From the NCBI GenBank assembly GCA_028565635.1, contig JAOXYB010072611.1, positions 2,992-23,799 on the forward strand: a DNA stretch of 20,808 nucleotides. The letters are read 5' to 3'. The translations under genes and the position numbers were made by a program. The notes under the pieces are model-generated. The model did not search any database and had not been told where the DNA came from. It saw nothing but the letters and a program-made list of their open reading frames with translations. Below, in pieces: positions 1-10,524 of this stretch; position 1 is the first letter of the stretch, and every line of letters starts with the position of its first letter. Source of the DNA: Phoronis ovalis. Its lineage: Eukaryota; Phoronida; Phoronidae.

Positions 1-599
1 AAAAATATTGACATTGTACAAAGCATGCCATGAGCACCCTGTATGTGACCTTCCTGTCGTATGACGAAAATAGACTAGCGGACCATCTTTCTATACTTGA
101 ATTGTAACATGTACCCTGTATGAGGGCTGTTGCACTTTTATTTGTACAGGGGGAAGGAAAGCACTTTTTAGAAGACCCCCATTACCCGTGATATATTTAA
201 TGCTTTATTATATACTCTTATATTTAGATGAATTAATTAGAAACCCAACAACATATATTTGTTTTATTGAAGTGCCTTCCTCCTTTCCCATACAACTAAA
301 ACCTGAACAGCTCTGATTGGTTGATCATGATGACATTTTAAATAAATCAATAATAGGATATATTTATGCACTTGATGATGTAACCAGTCACGAACACAAA
401 TGCTCTCACAAATCCATGTTTGTAAATGGGTCATACGAGAGTGCCGAAAACTTGGCTTATTCACAAAACTGGGAATTGTGAGACATTTGGGCTAGTGACC
501 TGTTCACTGCCAAATGCATGCAAATAGTTTATTAAAAATGTAATCAAAAATCAGTGGAATAACCTGATATATCTTTTAGATCTTATCTATACATTATAG
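1..599 (+). other. GMDS: GMDS intron (3' part), upstream of first visible exon
   Basis: This AT-rich stretch ends in a pyrimidine-poor but usable acceptor (AG at 598-599) in front of the GMDS exon. The residues that precede this exon in animal GMDS proteins are not encoded here in any frame, so the previous exon lies outside the window. The ten bases ACCCTGTATG occur twice near the left end, which I do not consider meaningful. I see no gene, RNA or repeat of note. Confidence 0.75.
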
Positions 600-719
<120 letters not shown>

Positions 720-970
720 TAAGTTAACGAAAATTCAACAACAAAATCTTGCTCTGGTTGTTTGACAATTCTCTGCCGACTACTCTTTCCCTTTGATGTA
801 ACTAGTATATAATACCTTTGGTAACACACTTGCTTCAAATGAGGCATTAAAATGCAATACATTGTCCAATCCTGGTTATAATTGTGTATTTAGGGCTGCA
901 GTTATATGACGGCAAGGCTATTGGTTTTATATGTTTTTCTTTCTTCTAATTTTCAGCAAGCTATATCTGT

Positions 971-1428
971 TATATACCCGGGGTTCCGACTGAAATCACT
1001 GGTTGGTAGGCATGTGCATGAACAAAAACATGGAAAAAGGACAAATTTTAAGAACAAAGCATGTTAACGCAAATTAAGCATTTAGGGTTACATTTTTCGA
1101 TAAAATAGACAAAAGGGCATCTTATTTGATTAACTGTACGCGTTTAGGGTATCGAAATCGATCAAAACCCGTATCAGAACTATACTCTTGAAAACTGCCA
1201 ATCACTTGGCCAAACTTAGTCTCGAAGTTCAAGTGAATTTCCCATAATTCCGTTTCCCGGGCATTTTGCAAAAAAGAAATCTCAACGCATTTAGCATATC
1301 TTAAAATTTCTTCCAGTCAGTGAAAATGGGTCAACTTTTAAAAATAGGAAAACGCATTTAGGGGCTTTTTCAAAAACCGATTCACGCACATGGGTTAGTA
1401 TTTGATTCGGACCCCTGGGGTTATATAT
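971..1428. mobile_element. MITE-like non-autonomous DNA element
   Basis: The two ends form an imperfect terminal inverted repeat of about 25 bp. The left end reads TATATACCCGGGGTTCCGAC, and the reverse complement of the right end reads TATATAACCCCAGGGGTCCG, both followed by A/T-rich sequence ending in AAAT. The interior has no coding capacity but carries a recurring motif of the form ACGC(A/G)TTTAGGG at about 1131, 1285 and 1353, with a related GCATTTAGGG near 1079. Target-site duplications are unclear in the TA-rich flanks, so the exact ends are uncertain by a few bases. I do not recognise the family. Inverted ends with no gene fit a miniature DNA transposon, though a larger composite that includes the half-site cluster to the right is possible. 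Confidence 0.5.
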
Positions 1429-1483
1429 AGTTAGGGGCATGCCTCTTGTGCGGCATCCTTAGAAAGGACCATTATTGCCCTTC

Positions 1484-1815
1484 AGGTCATTTGGAGGTCA
1501 AATGCTATAAATGGAGAACAGCTAGTCCCTCGGGCTTGCAAATTGACTTAAGATGTCCCTAGGGTTGGGAAAATTGACTTTGAGGTCAGATAATCATCTA
1601 GAGGTCAAAATTGTGTGTGAAACTTTCAGAAATGTTTTAATTGAATTGGAGGTCATTAAGAAGTTAAGAGTCAGAGTGAGAAATCATTTTGAGATCAAAG
1701 GGTCATAACAAACAAAATTCATATATTTGCTGGAAAGTTATAAAATGACCTTGAAAAGTCATTTAGAGGCCACAAAGGGTCTATAAGTCAATTGCAGTCA
1801 CCCTTTACTTGACCT
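1484..1815. promoter_or_regulatory. Cluster of AGGTCA nuclear-receptor half-sites
   Basis: Exact AGGTCA occurs at 1484-1489, 1495-1500, 1583-1588, 1602-1607 and 1650-1655. The reverse form TGACCT occurs at 1746-1751 and 1810-1815. The first two are direct repeats with a 5-bp spacer (DR5), the classical RAR/RXR arrangement. AGATCA-A-GGGTCA at 1693-1705 is an imperfect DR1. TGACCTTGA at 1746-1754 is, on the minus strand, the extended monomer site TCAAGGTCA used by ERR/SF1-type receptors. A cluster this dense is far beyond chance, but it could be a decayed AGGTCA-containing repeat and not a working enhancer. Confidence 0.4.
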
Positions 1816-1858
1816 TACATAAACTTTATTTAGTAATGGGTGTTGCCTCTGGTTCATG

Positions 1859-1919
1859 CTGCCATCTGGTGCTGCTTGTGATATCTCAGAATGTACTGTA
1901 CTCTGCTGCCACCTGGTGG
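1859..1919 (-). promoter_or_regulatory. Two CTCF-like motifs, 47 bp apart
   Basis: Read on the minus strand, 1906-1919 is CCACCAGGTGGCAG, which fits all 14 positions of the published bilaterian CTCF core CCASYAGRKGGCRS. The neighbouring site 1859-1872 is GCACCAGATGGCAG and misses only the first position. Both lie in the same orientation in a GMDS intron. CTCF and its core motif are conserved across bilaterians, so insulator or loop-anchor use is plausible but unproven. Confidence 0.4.
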
Positions 1920-2172
1920 TCACATTTAGTTTTTGTTTAAAATGTTGATGTGTAAACTGCTGATATTTTTTTGTATTTCTTTTAAAAAGGCTGATTCTTG
2001 TTGCTTAAATAAAGCATACATTTAACAAAAGTAAACCACTTTGTAAAAATGTTTGAATAATTTTTTTAATTTGTGCAAGATTATATACATTATTCAACAG
2101 GCAAAGATATTTATTTTGTATATTCTTATTTAAACCATTAAAAAGTAATAAACCAATTTTTGTTTTTGTTAG

Positions 2173-2269
2173 TTGGGAAGGAACTGGAACAGATGAAGTA
2201 GGTAAAGACAAAGCTACTGGCAAAGTGAGAGTTCGTATAGACCCTAAATATTACCGTCCAACGGAAGTT
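2173..2269 (+). CDS. GMDS: GDP-mannose 4,6-dehydratase, internal exon (B)
   Basis: After one base that completes the split valine codon, the exon reads [16 protein letters not shown] and runs on to [10 protein letters not shown], in frame for 32 codons to a consensus donor GTAAGT at 2270 (phase 0). The (D)PKYYRPTEV stretch is the family's near-invariant C-terminal signature; its arginine is expected to contact the diphosphate of GDP-mannose. The WEG.G..E.G segment is closer to bacterial Gmd than the human protein is, as I recall it. The acceptor has a good T-rich tract. Confidence 0.95.
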
Positions 2270-2652
2270 GTAAGTATAGTGTGTGCAAAGTTCTCTAAAA
2301 TTACAAATCAACATTCTGTAATAAAAGGGTAAACAACAACTAAAGTACAAGCCGTGCTTAGTAAATGCCATCAACTCATGATATGGTTATATTGCCTCAG
2401 CTACTTAATAGTGTGAAGGCTAAATACACATATTTAGCTACAAACTTCTGTCAGAGTAAATAAACTATATTTTCATAATAGTAAAATGGTTGTGGGTTTC
2501 TGTAATATATTTGACATCAGTAAAAATATAATTGATATGGACTCCATAAGTCAGTTTTAAGGGATTAAAAAGTACAATTTTCACAGTAAAATTCTGTCTC
2601 ATATAATATTGGTTTTGTTGTGTATCTAGATTACTCAAAAATAACAAAGGTA

Positions 2653-2706
2653 GTTTCACTACATTCCATACCCATACCGGTTTCACTACATTCCATACCC
2701 ATACCG
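2653..2706. repeat. Perfect 27-bp tandem duplication
   Basis: The 27-bp unit beginning GTTTCACTACATTCC and ending CCCATACCG occurs twice in direct succession (2653-2679 and 2680-2706) without a mismatch, followed by three bases of a third unit. Perfect identity suggests a recent replication-slippage duplication. It lies in the large GMDS intron, is a multiple of three, and keeps a short frame open, but nothing indicates that the frame is translated. Confidence 0.9.
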
Positions 2707-5700
2707 GTTATTAAGTGGAATTATGTTAGTTCTATATCAGAATGTGTGGTCTCTGAAAGACATATCATAGCCAATGCAATACCTGCCAAAAAAATCCAAA
2801 GTTGGTGAGTGCTTACCAACCATGTCATAGAATGAGAAAGAATAAATGACTGAAATCTAACTGTCCTGTTTATCATGATGAAGAAAATTATTTGTGTTTA
2901 TTTATTAAATAAAATATCAAAATATTTTTGTACATCAATTCTTCCTGATTGCTGAGAGATGCTTATTGTATATTTAGAATGTGCCATTTATCATGATTTG
3001 CAGAAATTGAGTGAAAATGTTTGTACCTCACACAGAAATTTTAAGATTCCTGTTTTTTATCCACTATGTTGGCTCTGCAGGACATTATAACTTGATCCAA
3101 CATGTTGAAAATGAATTCATCATGTTACATTACATCCCCATAAAATTTCCCTTTAAGTAGAGTGATCAAAATAATGGTTTCAGGCAGACAAATATTTTAA
3201 CTAGCTCAGTTATAGAGGTGTGTATTAAGAGTTCCAGCAAATAGCTTGACCTCCTGGAGGGATTTTACAGTGGCAATTAGCTGAAGTCATTATTTCTACA
3301 CATTTATCATCAAACTGATGAGTTTTTGATATAAATTTAGTTAAGATTCTAATGTTCTCAAACATCTGGTAAGGTTGTTTTCTGCCCATGTGAGTTAACT
3401 AAACCAGGTTTTTCCACCATTAGCTCCAAGTTTATTCCACTTAATTGCTTGGCTTTATCAACTGGTACAATTTATCAACAAAAATTATATCAAATTCAAT
3501 TCCAGCTGAGAGCTGATGATAATTATTTGCCAAAAAATGTTTTTGAGATTTATGACATCTTGCTAATAAAACAGGAGAATGTACATCACTTAAAACTTAA
3601 TTACAGCCTATAGTTTTAAAAATAGGAATTAATGATTAAATACCTGATAATATTCCAGACAGTACCAGTCTGTTCTCATTTCCCATCAATGTGTTTACTA
3701 ACATGTGACAATTCATTATTTTTTGTAGGATCATATACTTTAATGAAGTGTCTGAATGCCTTTTCATACAATTTTAATGGTTTTGAAAGATTTAAAAATA
3801 TCATTTTTAAGCAGTGACAATCACAATCTTTCTGTTATAATTGCTTTTTCATGCAATGGAGAAATACAAAAATAAAAACAAATTTATCATTAAAATTGTG
3901 AAAAACATTTTTATCTTTTATTAAGAACTGTAAACAAATTGGTTAAAAGTTAAGCTGTCTCACTGTGTAACACATGTGTTTCCTAATCTTTTTATTGCTG
4001 GAAGGAAACCTGACTCCAGACCTAGTGGCAAATTGGGAAAAACTAATTAAAAACATGCTGAGGAGCATTAGAAAAACAACTTCTTTGTTTTAAAACTGTC
4101 AGATATACCATCTCATAGATATACACTTCAAAACTGTTGAGCAATTGAATAACAGGACTGATATTTTCTTTAAACTTAGTACTTAAAAAGTTTCTGCTAT
4201 TAATGCTATAAACACGATTTTTTGATTTCCCAAACATAGCAATAAAGCTGGCTTATACATGTCAAATCAGTAATTCAGCACTAACTATTTAATTTTGGTT
4301 TTGTAAATAAATTAAACTTTTCAAAAAACTCAAACCACCTGTCTTAAAATGAAACCATTTGTAATGTTTGTCTATGTACACTGTGTAAAACAATTATTTA
4401 TTCAAGTTAGTATCAAAAACACTAACAGTCAATTTGAGTAAAGTGACTTGTGCCAGATCTTGTGTATTTGTTTGGAGATGGCTTTATCATTTATACTGAT
4501 CTGTTGCTTCTCAAAACTTACAGAGTTTACAAAGTGTTGGTGGTAAATGTTAGAGTAAATATTATGTAAATCTGCCAATTAGCTTAGAGTTGTTGCTGTA
4601 GCTCAGCAGTGGCTGCAAGTATATTTCCTGTACAACTACTGTGAAAGAACTGATTCTCTGATATCAGGTGAAATGTATGTGCTGTAATGTGTGAACTGGC
4701 TTCTAGAGGCTCTGTGTTTGATTTCTTAATTTTGCCAAATAGTGATAGCATAGTAAAACTTAAAATATGTTTCCTGTTTTTTTTTTAAGAGCGTAGGGGC
4801 GTTATCATGTCTGATAGTTTTTAGGAGGCAAATACGCCAAAAATCAAACTTGCCAGTAGTTGAAATTATATAGGATCAACTTTTGTTAAATATCAGCCTT
4901 AAGGAACAACTGTCACATCAGAATTATTTACATGCCTCTTGTCAATGATATGATCGCAGAGAATCTGTTGATGATACCAACAAAAGTCCTTGTGGCTGCC
5001 CCTCACATCTGCATTATGGGATTCATAGTTTCATGTTGAATTACATGTCCTGTCTGTATAGGAGAGGGGGAGTAGCGGTTGTGACTGTTGTGTTTGTTAT
5101 ACATTGGGGAGGGTGGACTGTGTTGCAGACATAATAGTTGATGATGATGTTCTAAAAGAGTGCAACAGCCTGTAGACTGCACCATTCTTTTTATTCTATG
5201 ATGAAGTAATTGGAAAGAATGTTAAGGCTAAGTGCTTTTGCTGCTGCTAATGAAACTTATTTCCAATGTTTCTTGAAAGGTAGCAGTAATATGACACCTC
5301 CCACATTAAATTGTAAAACATTTTGCAGTTGTCTGCTGTAATTAAAGCCAGGAGTAAGAAATGAAGTTATTATGCTGTTTTTTTTTCCAACTTGTCAAAT
5401 TCGAACTAATTAATACTGCAAAATTTAGAATCTGTATGAAAATAAGTTTGTCATCATAAAAGAAATCTTTTCCTAATTTATTAGAGGCTAGAATTTCTTG
5501 TGAACACCTGGTGGGAACACTTTAAAACAAAAGCAAACAGTCATAAAAACTTAAGTTACTTTGTAATGTAATTGATGAACCAAAATGTATATGTAAACAA
5601 TTTCACTTCCCTTTTCTAAATTCACAAATTCTGACAGAGTTGGAAATCACTGTTGACCAGATTTTTAGTGTAATGCACAATAATGTTCTGCACGAATTTG

Positions 5701-6589
5701 TTATTGGAGAAAATCAAAAAGGTGCTGCTATATTCCCTTAAATCGGCCTCTGCGTTTATCAGCAGAAATGTTGTAATTAGGGGGTTTTGAGCTTGGTCTC
5801 TATATAACAAGATGAAACTGAACCACTAAGGCTAATAGAATTATCACATCAACTATAGCTTAATAGAAACCAGCTAGTATATCCTACTGTGCATTGTCAG
5901 GAATAGTTGGCAGACTTTAACAAATTGGAAACCCAAGCCTGCTAACCAGAAGGGTTTCACCCCCTTAAATGTCAAATTCAATTTGGTGAAATGCTCTGTT
6001 AATTGGCTGAGAAATTGCTACCTACTGAGCATAAGTGCTAAAGTTGAAAATCAATGTTTTAAGCCTGATAGCATTTTAGCTAAGGAAATGTTTAGAATTT
6101 TTTTTAACATTTGTACACTCTCTATCTCAGATGATTCTGACCAGAATAGGAAAAAACTCAAAACAATAACTTAGTTTCTTTGAAAATTTGAAAGAATAAA
6201 ATGGTTAATTATCACTCAAATCATTAGTGTAGTTTAAGAATCTAGTTACTGTTAAATGTAATAAAAAATTAAAACCTTATTATTAATTTTTAAGCAATCA
6301 TATGTGCAGAAATATTAAGTTGTGATCATTTTGGAATTTATAGTCCACAAAAAAAGTTATTTATTTTCAGTGTGTTATTCTATAAATGACTACTTTTCTA
6401 TCGGCATGTTACTTGCTAGTGGTATCATGTATAATATTTCCGGAATTCACAGATAACAATTACTTTGATTTAAACATTCTCGTATTTTTATAATTATTGC
6501 AGCTCCACCCAAACAGTCCCTCTGAGTAGAAAGTGCTACATTATGATAATAAAACTTGATTCACAACCAATACGTAGTTTTCAGAAGAA

Positions 6590-6606
6590 ACAATAGAGGG
6601 CACTAG
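6590..6606 (+). promoter_or_regulatory. CTCF-like motif in large GMDS intron
   Basis: The sequence CAATAGAGGGCACTAG at 6591-6606 matches 12 of 14 positions of the CTCF core when read from 6590. It is nearly identical (14 of 16) to the site at 8681-8696. Confidence 0.25.
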
Positions 6607-8360
6607 CAGATCTTTGGGTTCAAACCTTTGATTGTTCTGTGTTATGGTAACAGTGGATGATCTTGATGATTGCATTATTGCAACTGTATTCTGCATGTAA
6701 ATGATAAGTCTTTCACTATGTTTTGTTTGAGGGAAAACCTATATGATTACATACAGTTGCAATATGTAATAATGATATGTAAATTAATACTGTATTTTCC
6801 ATTTTGAGACATTATTTGAAACACATCATTTTTATAATTTTCTGTTTGGCATCAATTAAAAAAAATATCCAGCTCTGTTGGTCCCCTTGTCTGATAATAT
6901 GTTTTGATCAGATTTTTTTTTCAATGTAACAATCCCAAAAACAATATTCAAGAAAATGGATCTTCCAATTCACCTCTACATAGGGCTACATGTGAAGGAG
7001 CACCCCCCCTCCCCCCAGGGAGTGCAGTGTGTTTTGTTGTTTAAAGGTTTGAACCTACATGCAGCATGTCTGTGATCTATTAGATCAGTACCATACTTAG
7101 ATGTTGGACAAGACATCTTGAAACTTACCAAGTGCTGAAAACACGAAAATTAGCTAGTGTATTCAGTACACATGCAGGAGAGAAAATTTCAAAACACATT
7201 TTCCAGCTGGAGTTATTTAGCACAGGATTTTAATGTGGATAACACTTGTGGTCCAATAAAGAGCTGTGCCACACACAGGTGAAAAGTTTAATATCAGGAA
7301 AAAATCATTAATGTTTTTCAAATTTATAGTTTGGTAGATACTTGCCAAAATCATAAAAATTATAATGATATGAAAAAGTCACTGTTTTAACAAGTAAAAA
7401 TTAAATAAATAATGTAAATAAAAATTAATTTGGTGTATAATTTTTTTTTATATTGTGACAAAGAGGAGTTGACACATCATAGATAGTGTCTGGCATTTAT
7501 CATAATTTATTAGCTATAAGTATAATAATGAATTTAAGATGACAAATGATGAAAATCGAATTGTAAACATGCAGAAGCAACAGCAATAATTACTGATGTT
7601 TCTCATCTGGAATATAATTTCTGTATATTTATTTCATTTAAAAAATATGGACTATATTGCTAGAAACTGTACATATTTGTACCAATAATCCAACAAAGGC
7701 AAACATTCTTGGATTGTTACTCACCCAGTGTGTCAATCATATGCCAACAATGAAGTCATCCTATTGTGTTAAAACATGAGGTTTTCATTTACAGAAAATA
7801 ATCTTGAATAATCTATCTTGTCATACCATTGTGATGACTCTTTTATTTTACCTGCTGGAATGTTATTGCCAAGTATTTGATGGACATCTATTCTATGTTG
7901 TTTTAAGATTAGTCCAAACATACATTGTATTTTTTCAAGATTTATCTTAATGAGGGGCATAAGTTGCCCAATTTTCTTTTAAAATATTCCTGTTTATTTA
8001 TATGTATTTGATATGTATTGCAATGTGAGCCTTTTCTTACTACGTGAATGTTTCTGAGAGCTAATGTTATAATTTCTTAATCTGTGTAAAAAGTATCCAC
8101 AATGCAACTGCATTGTAAGAAATATTAATATAAACTATAAAAAAGCAAATACATTACAATTTAGTAGACCTTTAGAAAAATTAATAAAACATACAGATTT
8201 GTTAGATTTTCCACTTGTTGTGTCAAATAAAAAAATATATCATTACACATTTGTATTTCTCAAAAAAAGTTCCTAAAATATAAAAAAAATGTTTCTAAAA
8301 TAATTGTTATGGTTTTCATTTATTGTTGCTCCATTAATTTCTTTTTGTTTTCAATTGTAG

Positions 8361-8429
8361 GAACTGCTACTTGGAGACTGTACAAAAGCTAAAACTGTTC
8401 TTGGTTGGAAACCACAGTATGATCTGGCA
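8361..8429 (+). CDS. GMDS: GDP-mannose 4,6-dehydratase, internal exon (C)
   Basis: This 23-codon exon reads ELLLGDCTKAKTVLGWKP and ends QYDLA, matching the family motif LLGDxTKAKxxLGWKP that follows the RPTEV signature. It starts after a strong polypyrimidine acceptor (AG 8359-8360) and ends at donor GTAAGC (8430), so both flanking introns are phase 0. The order RPTEV-ELLLGD across the junction with the previous exon matches the protein family without any gap, which confirms the splice sites. Confidence 0.95.
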
Positions 8430-8787
8430 GTAAGCAAGCCTTTAATATTTAAATGTACAGCACAGAATTAATAATATTATCATTATTATTCCTAGACAGT
8501 CATTGCCAAATTACATCTATTCATTGGCATATATCATTTTAATAGTTCAGCAAAAAAAAAATTATCAAAAAATATTTATATATTTTTTGTCTATTTGTCA
8601 ACTGTCACAGATTTCAACTTCCTAACAGTTTTATCACTGGAAAGTTTTACAATGGCAAAACAAATTGTTACACATTCAAGCAATAGGTGGCACTAGTACC
8701 ACTCACAGAGGTTACTGGAGGACATCAGCACAGCACAAAACATTATTCACAGTTGTGAGACATTTTTTGAGATTATTTTTTTTGTAG
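8430..8787 (+). other. GMDS: GMDS last intron, 358 bp, phase 0
   Basis: A short intron from GTAAGC (8430) to a T-rich acceptor TTTTTTTGTAG ending at 8787. It contains a CTCF-like site, CAATAGGTGGCACTAG (8681-8696), nearly identical to that at 6591-6606. No coding sequence is visible. Confidence 0.88.
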
Positions 8788-8850
8788 ACATTAGTTAAGG
8801 AGATGGTAGCTGCAGATTTAGCTCTTATGAAGGCCAATCCAAGGGCATAA
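8788..8850 (+). CDS. GMDS: GDP-mannose 4,6-dehydratase, last coding exon (D)
   Basis: Twenty codons and a TAA stop (8848-8850) read TLVKEMVAADLALMKANPRA. This matches the C-terminus of animal GMDS (human, from memory, LVREMV.AD.ELM..NPNA) in length and sequence, so the gene ends normally. The four visible exons sum to 348 bases, which is 115 residues plus stop, about the last third of an enzyme of about 370 residues. No frameshift or premature stop is present. Confidence 0.95.
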   Translation, partial: TLVKEMVAADLALMKANPRA

Positions 8851-9625
8851 GAAATACCAAGTTCCTGCAGACAAGAATTGACCTGGTTGTAGACTTGACT
8901 ACAAAGATGAATGCACAACTTATTTATATGCAATTTCAATTTTTTTTAATCTGTTTATTTGTCATTTGGGATGGAGTTTCTTCTCTCATTGATTGGTTTC
9001 TAAAGCTTGGGTACTTTTTAAACAAGTTTGGTAAAGATCACGATAGTATAGAATGGTTTATGACATGAATTGATAGTCCAATTCTAGTCTGACACAATAC
9101 AGATTTTATATCTTAGCTGTATGTATTAATTGTTTTATGCTCAGTTTTGTTAAATTCTTTACTGTTGTCCACTGGTGGTCACAAAACTCACAAGCAGTTG
9201 TTTTTTATGATTTCTCAAGCACTTAAAGTTTGTGAGGGACAGATTAGCGACATTGCATTCAAATAATTAAAGTTAGTGTTTAAGCGGAGTACATTCCACA
9301 ATTAATATTACTTTGTTAATTTTGCTGTTGGCAGTAAATTTGTGAACTATAAAAAATGAGCTGTGAATGACAAAATGTTATGCGGTTTATTTTGAATCAT
9401 AGTTTACAAAAACGCAATGTCTTTTTGAAGCTGTAGTACCAATTTAATTGAATGATTGGAGGCAATTTTACATCTGTATTGAGTACTACTACTATTTTAT
9501 GTCATTCACATTGACATCATCCATAGGACAAGGTGTAATGTAAATTATGTGATCACAAAAAGCCTTGTTTGTCTTTCATGCTTCTAGGTGTTTATTTTTA
9601 CCCAAATAAAAAAACCATAGATTTA
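8851..9625 (+). other. GMDS: Probable GMDS 3' untranslated region
   Basis: A/T-rich noncoding sequence follows the stop codon. A variant signal ATTAAA lies at 9266-9271 and the first canonical AATAAA at 9605-9610, followed by T/GT-rich sequence, so the transcript could end near either site. The AATAAA sits in a small potential hairpin (TTTATTT / AAATAAA around a six-base loop). The stretch also holds a weaker CTCF-like sequence at 9168-9180. The 3' end is inferred from signals only. Confidence 0.45.
9605..9610 (+). terminator. GMDS: Candidate GMDS polyadenylation signal AATAAA
   Basis: First exact AATAAA downstream of the GMDS stop on the plus strand, with GT/T-rich DNA 20-40 bases further on. 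The upstream ATTAAA at 9266-9271 is an alternative. Confidence 0.4.
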
Positions 9626-10407
9626 AATCTCTATGTTTGGATTTCTATTCAAGCCAAGTTTTTGTTTCTTAGTAATTGTGTAAACTTACAAACTTTTAAA
9701 TCTTGAAATAGTAAATTTACATTAACTTGTAGTTTCAAATATGCCAAACTGGGAATAATGCCACTCATGTTAGCTCTGCATTTATAGCACACAAGAAAGC
9801 TATGACATGCTTTGTTATAATTTCTTTTATTTTAATACTGCTTTTTTCCTCATTAGGTAATCTCATATTTTTTCTATTTATGTTTATTTTACTACAGTTC
9901 ATTGGTAATATATGTTGGAATAAAATTAAGTGGATTTGTTTTGTCACTTTTTTATTTTCAATATGCTCCTATACTTACTTTTTCGTTTTGCTAGCTACAT
10001 ATATAGAACTACTGTCAAATTATAATGGTAAAAAGCAATTATAGGAGTTACAAAAATAAGTGCTTCCCCTTTATTTTTGTAAATAATATATACTCCACAC
10101 ATAACCTTGCGAGTTTTCATTGATTAGTTAACCGAACTGTGACTAGAGGGTGGTGCAATCTTTACCTTCCCCTGTTACATATAAAATAAACTGCCTGTGT
10201 CAAAGGGGGAGTCAAAACCAGTGACGAATTAGAGGGAACACGTTCGAAAAATCTACGTTTTCATTATTAGCTAGAAATTCCTAAAATTAAAATCTAGTGA
10301 ACAACGATCACCAGCACCCATAGTAATATCCATTTATTGTGAAATCCTGACGGCAAAGTGACTGGGCATACAAGGAACCCAACATTTTTGTTCATTTTTC
10401 TTTTCAG
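9626..10407. other. Intergenic, no supported gene
   Basis: Mostly A/T-rich DNA. A plus-strand frame of 80 codons at 9802-10044 is open only because the sequence is T-rich, giving a low-complexity Phe/Ile/Leu string with no family resemblance. From about 10,140 onward the base composition becomes more even up to about 11,060, with no identified reason. Confidence 0.6.
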
Positions 10408-10524
10408 TGCTTGTTTGGCAGAAAGATGTTTTCATGGCAAGATTTATCCGGAAAACCAGATATTGCAAAACAATTAAAAGATACTTTTGGATCTCTGATC
10501 TATAAATCCGTCATGCAGATATGA
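10408..10524 (+). CDS. Weak candidate terminal exon, unknown product
   Basis: A strong acceptor-like tract (pyrimidine run then TTTTCAG, AG at 10406-10407) is followed by a frame of 38 codons and TGA. It starts CLFGRKMFSWQDLSG and ends LIYKSVMQI, with a more even residue mix than the AT-driven frames around it. I do not recognise it. The other two frames are also open for 22 and 35 codons, so openness proves little, and no partner exon on the plus strand is visible nearby. It could be the last exon of an unseen gene, an alternative or untranslated exon read through from GMDS, or chance. Confidence 0.2.
   Translation, partial: CLFGRKMFSWQDLSGKPDIAKQLKDTFGSLIYKSVMQI

Larger units (their letters stand above)
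2270..8360 (+). other. GMDS: GMDS large intron, 6,091 bp, phase 0
   Basis: The intron is bounded by donor GTAAGT (2270) and an acceptor TTTTCAATTGTAG ending at 8360. I find no recognisable coding sequence on either strand; the longest open frames are about 60-80 codons of A/T-rich, low-complexity sequence. Notable contents are a 27-bp tandem repeat (2653-2706), a CTCF-like motif (6590-6603), and an isolated C-rich tract C7-T-C6 at 7003-7016, which is exceptional in such AT-rich DNA. The remainder is unremarkable. Confidence 0.88.

Noticed and set aside
3316-3345. CTGATGAG, resembling a hammerhead ribozyme core
   Set aside because: The required GAAA strand and pairing stems are absent around it.
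6617-7055. 13-bp inverted repeat AAAGGTTTGAACC / GGTTCAAACCTTT, resembling a tRNA B box
   Set aside because: No A box or tRNA fold at either site, and exact 13-mers of this kind are expected by chance in 20 kb.
9802-10044. 80-codon plus-strand frame giving a hydrophobic, membrane-like peptide
   Set aside because: Its Phe/Ile/Leu content simply reflects T-rich DNA. There is no homology, no promoter and no convincing context.
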